Below, one piece after another: positions 57,870 through 64,000 of a DNA stretch of 64,000 nucleotides. Under the pieces are notes generated by a model. It was not told where the DNA came from and made no database searches. It was given only the letters and a program-made list of their open reading frames with translations. The stretch is from positions 493,247 to 557,246 of the forward strand of contig NW_022098037.1 of assembly GCF_002288925.2 (NCBI RefSeq), given 5' to 3'. Position 1 is the first letter of the stretch. The number at the start of each line of letters is the position of its first letter. A program made the translations under genes and the position numbers. The stretch comes from Delphinapterus leucas. Taxonomy: Eukaryota; Chordata; Mammalia; Artiodactyla; Monodontidae.

Positions 57870-58310
57870 CACTGTACAGTGAAAAGTCTCTTTCCCCTCC
57901 CCATCATCCCCCATTGACTTTGTTTTCTTCCTTTACAAGTAGCTATTATAGTTTCTGTTTACCCACCTGAAAAACGTTTGTGCGTGATCCAAGACTAAAT
58001 ATATATGTGTATGTGTGCGTGTGTGTATTCATTTCTCCTGCAAACATTCCACACAAATGGTAGCATACTATACACATTTTTTCTGCACCTTTTTTTTACT
58101 TAGAATATATTGGGGACCTTTCCGCATCAATACATAAGGAGCTTCTTCTTCTCTGTGTGTGTACGTGTGTGTGGGGAAGGCAGGAACTACATTTTGTTCA
58201 CTGTTACATTCCTCACTGCCTCAGCACAGGGTCTGGCACATGCTAGAGTTTTATATGACTGTTTTATTGAATTGAATTAAATTACAATATAGGAAGTTGA
58301 TAATAGTAAG
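57870..58310 (+). mobile_element. Mixed old LINE text, L2 3' end at its right
   Basis: 57990-58030 is a TG/GT-rich run. 58150-58300 ends 'tgttacattcctcactgcctcagcacagggtctggcacatgctag', an L2 terminus. The left part is not named. Confidence 0.45.
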
Positions 58311-58319
58311 TGCCGAGGA

Positions 58320-58679
58320 TATAAAAATGACTAATAAGCACACAAAAACATGCTCATCACCATTATTCAGCAGGGATATGCCTATTGAAAGCACAGTGAG
58401 ATTTTACTACCCACCCACCAGAAAGGCTAAAATAAATAAAATGAAATATCTGGCAACAGCAGGTGTTGGCTAAGACATGTACAAATGGAGCTCTTCTACT
58501 GCTAGTGAGAATGTAAATAAACTGATACAGCCACTTTGGAAAACTGTTGATAATAACCACTAAAGCATAATTCATATGCATGAGTTATGACACAGCAACT
58601 CTATTCCTCCATATATGTCCATCAGAAATGCTACATATATTCACCAAAAGACACATACAAGTAAGTATGCAATAATGGC
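58320..58679 (+). mobile_element. L1 3' region, first part
   Basis: 'catgctcatcaccattattcagcaggg', 'gctggtgttggctaagac' and 'gtgagaatgtaaataaactgatacagccactttgg' follow L1. It is cut at 58679 by the LTR and resumes at 59423. Confidence 0.85.
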
Positions 58680-59422
58680 TTACCCTTGCCCAAACAAAGG
58701 TTTGCTTCTTGAGCAGCTCCTAGGAGGTAACTTCTAAGCCCTTGGAAGGTCTTGACTGGGGGCTTTAGGATATTCCAGATCATCTATGCCAGGGGTCCTC
58801 AACCCCCCTGGACCGCATATTGGTACTGGTCCGCGGCCTGTTAGGAACTGAACCACACAGCAGGAGGTGAGCGGCAAGCGAGCAAAGCTTCATCTGCTGC
58901 TCCCCATCGCTCACATTGCCGCCTGAACGATCCCCCCACCCCCCATCCATGGAAAAATTGTCTCCCACGAAACTGGTCCCTGGTGCCAAAAAGGTTGGGG
59001 ATCACTGATCTATGCTAGCAATGTGATTTATGGTCAGGGCCTCGGGCCACATGGTATCAGATTGACCTCTGGAGGACTTGGAGATTAATGACACTCACAT
59101 GGGCAGTCACCATATCTACATGACCCCCAATAAAGTCTCTGGACACCAAGGCTGGGGTGAGCTTCCCTAGTTGGCAATAATCCACACATATTGCCACACA
59201 TCACTGCTGGGAGAAGCAAGTGCTGTCACTGGGAGAGGACAACAGAAGCTCACACCTGGAACTCTCCTGGACTCTGCCCTATGAACCTTTTCCCATTGAT
59301 GATTTTAATTTGTGTTCTTTCACTATAATAAACCATAACTGAGTATAATAGCTTTCTTTCTGAGATCTGTGAGTCCTTCTAGTGAATTATTGAACCAGAT
59401 GGTGGTCTTGGGTACTTTCCCA
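58680..59422 (+). mobile_element. Solo ERVL-like LTR in the L1, with a hAT insert
   Basis: Second copy of the family at 53430. The pentamer ATGGC flanks it (58675-58679 and 59423-59427), consistent with a 5-bp retroviral duplication and a CA end at 59421-59422. Net length without the hAT element is about 525 bp. Confidence 0.75.
58790..59007 (+). mobile_element. MER1-type hAT element, short internal-deletion form
   Basis: 218 bp: CAGGGGTCCTCAACC at the left; complement of the right end is CAGTGATCCCCAACC. Only the outer parts of the 39028 element are kept. 8-bp duplication ATCTATGC is perfect at 58782-58789 and 59008-59015. Confidence 0.95.
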
Positions 59423-60055
59423 ATGGCCATGAGAATATTCACAGAAGCATCACTCATAAAAGACAAAAACTGGAAACAACCCAAAAGAAAACAGTTAAAT
59501 AAATTGTGGTATATTCATACAATGGAATGCTCTACAGCAAGAAAATAAACAAACTATAACTACATGCGACAGTATGGATGAACCTCTCAAACATAATATT
59601 GAGCAAAAGAAGCCACATAAAGGAGTATAAGTGTATGATCTTATTTATAGAAGGTCCAAAAATCAAGCTATGGTGATAGAAGTCAGAATAAGGTTGCTTT
59701 TAGAATGGAGCAGAGAGAGAGAAAGCAAGCTCTCTAGTGTCTCTTCTTATAAAGGCACTAATCCCATTCAGGAGGACTCCATTCTCATGACCTAATCACT
59801 TCCCCAAGGCCCCACCTCCTAATACCGTCACATTGCGGGTTAGGATTTCAAAATATGCATTGGCAGAGGTGGAGCCACAACATTTACTCCACAGCACAGG
59901 GAGAGGGCACAGGGTTGTTTCTGGGGCACTGGTAATGCTCTGATTTCTGATCGGGATGGTGGTTACAAGGATGCATTCACTTTGTAAAAGTTCATCAAGC
60001 TTGACACAGGATTTGTGCGCTTTTCTGTAAGTATATTATACCTCAACAACAAGTT
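59423..60055 (+). mobile_element. L1 3' end, second part
   Basis: Resumes 'atgagaatattcacagaagcatcactcataa', 'acaatggaatgctctacagcaag' and reaches the 3' UTR ('ggggcactggtaatgctctgatttctg'), interrupted by the MaLR piece at 59710-59895. Confidence 0.85.
59710..59895 (-). mobile_element. MaLR (MST/MLT1-like) LTR fragment, antisense
   Basis: 'cattctcatgacctaatcacttccccaaggccccacctcctaataccgtcacattg' is the conserved antisense MaLR block. Confidence 0.8.
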
Positions 60056-60097
60056 CACTCCCCTACACACCTATTATAATGCCAGTGAAAGAAAAAA

Positions 60098-60150
60098 CGA
60101 AAGGGAGAGAGGGAGAGGGAGAGGGAAGGAGGGAAGAGAAGAAGGAAGCG
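60098..60150. repeat. GGGAGA/GAAG purine tract
   Basis: GAAAGGGAGAGAGGGAGAGG and similar units inside the L1. Confidence 0.8.
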
Positions 60151-60340
60151 CACTGGCAAGGGTGCAGAGTAACTAGAATGCATTGCTGGATGGGCATGCA
60201 AAACGGTACAGCCACTTTGGAGGGCAGTTTGACAGTTTCTTACAAAGTTAAACATGCATGTACCATGTAACCCAGCAATTCCGCTCCAAAGTGTCACCCA
60301 AGAGAAAGGAAAACTTACAGTCACACAAAAACTTGTATAC

Positions 60341-60657
60341 AGGGACTTCCCTGGTGGTGCAGTGGTTAAGAATCCGCCTGCCAGTGCAGGGGACACGGGT
60401 TCCAGCCCTGGTCCAGGAAGATCCCACGTGCCGTGGAGCAACTAAGCCCGTGCGCCACAACTACTGAGCCTGCGCTCTAGAACACGCGAGCCACAACTAC
60501 TGAAGCCCGCGTGCCTAGAGCCAGTGCTCCACGACAAGAGAAGCCACCGCAATGAGGAGCATGTGCACCGCAACGAAGAGCAGCCCCCGCTCGCTGCCAA
60601 CTAGAGAAAGCCCGCGCACAGCAAGGAAGACCCAATACAGCAATAAATAAATAAATT
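60341..60657 (+). mobile_element. CHR-type SINE, long form
   Basis: GGACTTCCCTGGTGGTGCAG to GACCCAATACAGC and (AAAT)n. Its left duplication is AAAAACTTGTATAC (60327-60340). The right copy lies beyond the next SINE at 60875-60888. Confidence 0.95.
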
Positions 60658-60862
60658 AGGGCTTTCCTGGTGGCGCAGAGGTTGGGAGTCCGCCTGCCGA
60701 TGCAGGGGACACGGGTTCGTGCCCCGGTCCGGGAGGATCCCACATGCCGCGGAGCGACTAGGCCCGTGAGCCACGGCCGCTGAGCCTGCGCGTCCGGAGC
60801 CTGTGCTCCGCAACGCGAGAGGCCACAACAGTGAGAGGCCCGCGTACCGCAAAAAAAAAATC
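60658..60862 (+). mobile_element. CHR-type SINE, short form, inserted in the tail of the previous one
   Basis: GGGCTTTCCTGGTGGCGCAG to GGCCCGCGTACCGC plus poly(A). It sits inside the duplication of the 60341 element, so it is the younger of the two. Confidence 0.95.
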
Positions 60863-61334
60863 AATTAAAAACAAAAAAACTTGTATACAAACGAGCAGCT
60901 TTGCTCATTATCTTAAAAAAAACTGGAAGAACCCAAATGTTCTTCAACAGGTGAATGGATAAATGAACTGTGATGCATCCAATAAAGGGATACTATTGTT
61001 GTACTCAGCGCTGAAAAGCAGTGAACTGCTGATCCATGCACCGACCTGGATGAATTTCATGCAAGTGGAAGAAGTCAGACTCAAAAGGCAACACATGGTA
61101 TGATTCAATTTATGTGACAGACCAGGTTGCCTAGGTTTTTGGAAGGGGTTGACTGCAAAGGGGCACAAGGGAATTATTGGGGGGTTGGATATGTTATATA
61201 ACTTCATTATGGTCCTTGTGGTTATACCACTAAATGTGTTCGCCAAAACTCAGAACTGTACACTAAAACTTAGGGTGACTTTTACTGTACAAAAAGTATA
61301 CCTTGGTAAGTCTGACTAAAAGATACATAAAAAT

Positions 61335-61770
61335 GTTCAAAGCTTGCTTTAAAATGATAACAGTAGGTGCCACAAGAGATGTAAGGATGAAGCACAGAAT
61401 ATGGAAATTTTATTTCCAAGTGAGAATCAGGAAGGCTTCATGGAAATGTGCATATTTAAGCTGGGCCTGCAATGTAAATAATATCTGGGCCATCACGATT
61501 TTGAAGAACTAATTTCCAACTTGAATTTATAGGAGAAAATATCAGAGAAGATCAGATTTATGCACCTTTGCCATTAGTACATCCCACAGCGACACAAACC
61601 AACTAGAATCTGAGAGTCACTCAGCCCAACCTGTCATCACACAACAGTCACACTGCTTCTGCTTAAGAAATGGTTCAGGGGCTTAAAAAAGAAGAGTCCT
61701 TGGGTCTTCCAGGGAGTTCCAAACTTCCTCCACAATGTTTATCCCTTCAGAGTAAGAAGAAATGACCCAT
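61335..61770. other. Unassigned DNA
   Basis: No gene or confidently named repeat. Confidence 0.35.
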
Positions 61771-61774
61771 TAAT

Positions 61775-61829
61775 AACAAAAGCTAACACTCACACAGCAC
61801 TTACTATGCACTAGACCCTGTTCATCATT
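61775..61829 (+). mobile_element. MIR SINE, left half
   Basis: 'aagctaacactcacacagcacttactatgcactagaccctgttc' is the MIR lead. It resumes at 62146. Confidence 0.75.
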
Positions 61830-62145
61830 TTATATATATATTTATATAATATGTATAACATACTTAATATATATAAAGTATATGTATAAAACAAATATAT
61901 AACATATAAAAATTGATAAATATGCATGTATACGATACATGTATATATTTATACAATATAAATATGTGTATATTTATATACATTTATATACAGATATAAT
62001 TTTATATATTTAATATATAATTTATTAATATGGTTAATACATTAAAAGTATATGTATAAAATAATATGTAATATATGAATTTTTTTAAATTGAAATTTTT
62101 TTGTATCGATATATGCATTCGTGTATATGTATATATTATGTATAA
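61830..62145. repeat. AT-rich, TATA-type low-complexity expansion
   Basis: About 316 bp composed almost only of A and T with ATATATA, TATACATGTATA and ATTTATATACA units, many self-complementary. It replaces the short TA-rich linker of the MIR. Confidence 0.85.
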
Positions 62146-62345
62146 TCAATCCTCACGACAACACTATGAGGTAGGTAATTTTACTACCAACCTCATTTTA
62201 CAGACGGGAGGCTGAAGAATGGTGTGGTTAAGGAACGCACTCAGGGTGTGACATTCATAAGCGGTGGAGCCGGAACTGGAACCTGAGCAGCCTGGCTCCA
62301 GAGCCCCTGTCCTGACCACCGAGCCCTCCACACACAAGCGCAGCT
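62146..62345 (+). mobile_element. MIR SINE, right half
   Basis: 'caatcctcacgacaacactatgaggtaggtaattttac' and 'acctgagcagcctggctccagagccc' continue the MIR of 61775. Confidence 0.85.
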
Positions 62346-62559
62346 GGAGTTAGATCCCTTTCGAAGCCCTAGCTCTGCGCCTGGTGTGGAAGGAGACACT
62401 CACTTCCTGGCTGCCCTTTCACAGTCCTAAGTGTAGAGGGCAAAGCCGCCAGGAGATGCTCCTTTCTCCATGGAAATTCAGCTGCCCCCAGTGACCAGAG
62501 CTGTCTCTGCTAAGTGATAAGGAAGCCTGCATCACCAGCTGGAAGCGATTTAGCAGAGC

Positions 62560-62790
62560 GGCTCACAAGTGCTAACCAGAGTCAGACAGCCTTCCCTTAC
62601 ACCCTGCCTTCCCCCTTCAGTCACTCAGGGACTCGGAGCAAGGGATTTCTTAACCTCTCTGTGCTTAGGCTTCTTTTTCTGCCATGGAAGAAAACTAAGA
62701 CTACCTGCCAAGTGAGATAATACAAGTAGAAACTTAGAACAGTGCCTGGCACAGTCAGTGCTTCCGAAATGCTATTACAATAAGTCGGCT
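62560..62790 (+). mobile_element. MIR SINE
   Basis: 'gggatttcttaacctctctgtgcttaggcttctttttctgcc' and 'acttagaacagtgcctggcacagtcagtgcttccgaaatgctatta' are MIR. Confidence 0.75.
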
Positions 62791-62849
62791 GCTTGTGGAA
62801 AACATTTCCCCTGTGGTCCTGACATTGTGAAGGCCATCCTTCCCACCCC

Positions 62850-63235
62850 CTGGCTTTATTGAGATGCACTTGACATATACCATTGCGTAAGTGTAATGTG
62901 TAACAACCTGTTGATTTGACACCCTTACATATTGCAGAATGATTACCACCACAGACTTAGATGACGCCTCCATCCCATCATATAATTACCATTTCTTTTC
63001 TGTGGTAAGAACACTTAAGATCTACTCTTTCAGCAACTTTCAAGTATATAATACAGTATTAGTAGCTACAATCACCATGCTGTATGTTAGATCCCCAAAA
63101 CAAGCTAATTGTGTAGCTGGAAGTTTGTACCCATTTACCAATATCTCCCCATTTCCCCCAGCACCCCCGGCCCCTGGTAACCACCACTCTACTCCCTGTT
63201 GCTCTGAGTTTGGCTTTTTTTGGATTCCACATAAA
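62850..63235 (-). mobile_element. L1 3' UTR, antisense
   Basis: 'ctggctttattgagatgcacttgacatataccattgcg', 'caatcaccatgctgtatgttagatcccc' and 'ggtaaccaccactctactccctg' are antisense L1 3' UTR text. Confidence 0.85.
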
Positions 63236-63239
63236 AGGG

Positions 63240-63660
63240 CAGGAAGGCCTCCCTTGACCTGTTGGCTGCTGTCTACCTTGACCTGTTGGCCACTGTCTCT
63301 TTCTGCCTCCGACAAAGGTCTTTTTCTGTCCTGCTGTCAGTCTAGGGCAGCTTCTCCACTGCTTTAGCCCTGCCAGTGGTTTTCCCAATCACTTCCTCCG
63401 CCTGCACTTTTTCCTTTTTCTAGCAATCATCACGTTCTCCTTCACTTCAAAAATCCAGCATTAAAAAATCATTGGCTCCTTTCCTTTTCCCATCTCACAC
63501 CGCTGTACTGTGTCCCTCAGGAAGAGGAGTCTAGGCACAACTGCAGGCTGGGATAGGGAACAGGAAAATGAATTCTTTTGTGGCAACATTTTCCTTGATG
63601 CTGTTTTCAGAAGGGGAAGGCTGCACTTTTTGCTCCCTGCAGCTTTGTGTCAGGGCTATG
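63240..63660. other. Pyrimidine-rich unique DNA
   Basis: CCTTGACCTGTTGGCTGCTG and CCTTGACCTGTTGGCCACTG are repeated in tandem at 63255 and 63278. No gene supported. Long frames on both strands have no start context. Confidence 0.4.
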
Positions 63661-63676
63661 ATTTCAGGCCTTTTTA

Positions 63677-63893
63677 TTATTATTATTATTTTTTTTTTTT
63701 TGCGGTACGCGGGCCTCTCACTATTGTGGCCTCTCCCGTTGCGGAGCACAGGCTCCAGGCGCGCAGGCTCAGCGGCCATGGCTCATGGGCCCAGCCGCTC
63801 CACGGCATGTGGGATCTTCCCGGACCAGGGCACGAACCCGTGTCCCCTGCATCGGCAGGCGGACTCTCAACCACTGTGCCACCAGGGAAGCCC
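63677..63893 (-). mobile_element. CHR-type SINE, short form, antisense
   Basis: (TTA)n/T-run start and end ACCAGGGAAGCCC. Duplication TCAGGCCTTTTTA is perfect at 63664-63676 and 63894-63906. Confidence 0.97.
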
Positions 63894-64000
63894 TCAGGCC
63901 TTTTTAAGACTGCAAATAGGTCTGACCCATCTGGCAAATCTCAAAGTCAGCTTTCCTAGAGTACAACACTGCTTCGAACTGGAGTCATTGAAATTCAACT

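Larger units (their letters stand above)
60060..61330 (+). mobile_element. L1 3' region, split by two SINEs
   Basis: 'acggtacagccactttggagggcagtttgacag', 'taacccagcaattccgctcc' run to the SINE pair at 60341. L1 text resumes at about 60889 with 'ctggaagaacccaaatgttcttcaacagg' and ends near 'tataccttgg'. Confidence 0.85.

Noticed and set aside
53430..59422. A complete ERVL provirus
   Set aside because: The second LTR has its own ATGGC duplication, and the interval is filled by MLT1, L1, MIR, L2 and MER2 pieces with no pol text.

Overview
This window is non-coding-dominated mammalian nuclear DNA, almost certainly from a cetacean and probably a toothed whale. The main evidence is about twenty copies of a tRNA-Glu-derived SINE that opens with GGCTTCCCTGGTGG or GGACTTCCCTGGTGG and carries a GGTTCGTGCCC-type B box. 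This is the CHR family (named for cetaceans, hippos and ruminants), here mostly in the short form ending GTGAGAGGCCCGCGTACCGC plus poly(A) that is abundant in dolphins and their relatives. I saw no Bov-tA or Bov-B elements, which argues against a ruminant. Species-level placement is inference.

Layout. 1-4.9 kb is a mosaic of old L1 fragments. 4.9-9.4 kb holds an L2, an MLT1-like LTR and comparatively unique DNA, with two candidate splice-bounded mini-exons on the minus strand (7079-7126 and 8905-8953). 9.4-14.3 kb is L1 3' parts and SINEs. 16.3-23.3 kb is one degenerate plus-strand L1, cut by four SINEs and an LTR. 23.7-29.4 kb holds MIR, L2, a Tigger-like DNA transposon and unassigned DNA. 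A CpG island at about 29.93-30.97 kb is the only clear promoter region. It has ETS-, GC-box-, CRE-like and E2F-like sites, a strong-Kozak ATG and a splice donor on the plus strand, and a possible donor on the minus strand, so it may be bidirectional. I could not name either gene.

31-35 kb is L1, L2 and MER20-like remnants. 35.4-39.9 kb is a broken minus-strand class I-like endogenous retrovirus pol region (reverse transcriptase, RNase H and integrase remnants). A CHR SINE lies inside it, and a MER1-type hAT element lies inside that SINE; both have readable target-site duplications. 40-46.8 kb holds an L1ME-type 3' end, MER5-like elements, an ERV LTR, a hAT transposase remnant split by another LTR-like insert, MIR and L2. 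46.85-49.64 kb is a minus-strand L1 ORF2. 50-64 kb continues with L1, MIR, L2, Tigger/MER2 and MLT1-like pieces, two related ERVL-like LTRs (the second containing another MER1-type element), a tandem SINE pair and an AT-rich expansion inside a MIR.

There is no intact protein gene, no rRNA or functional tRNA gene, no CRISPR array and no operon-like structure. The best leads are the nested hAT insertions, which give a relative date for DNA transposon activity, and the unnamed CpG-island promoter with its candidate exons.
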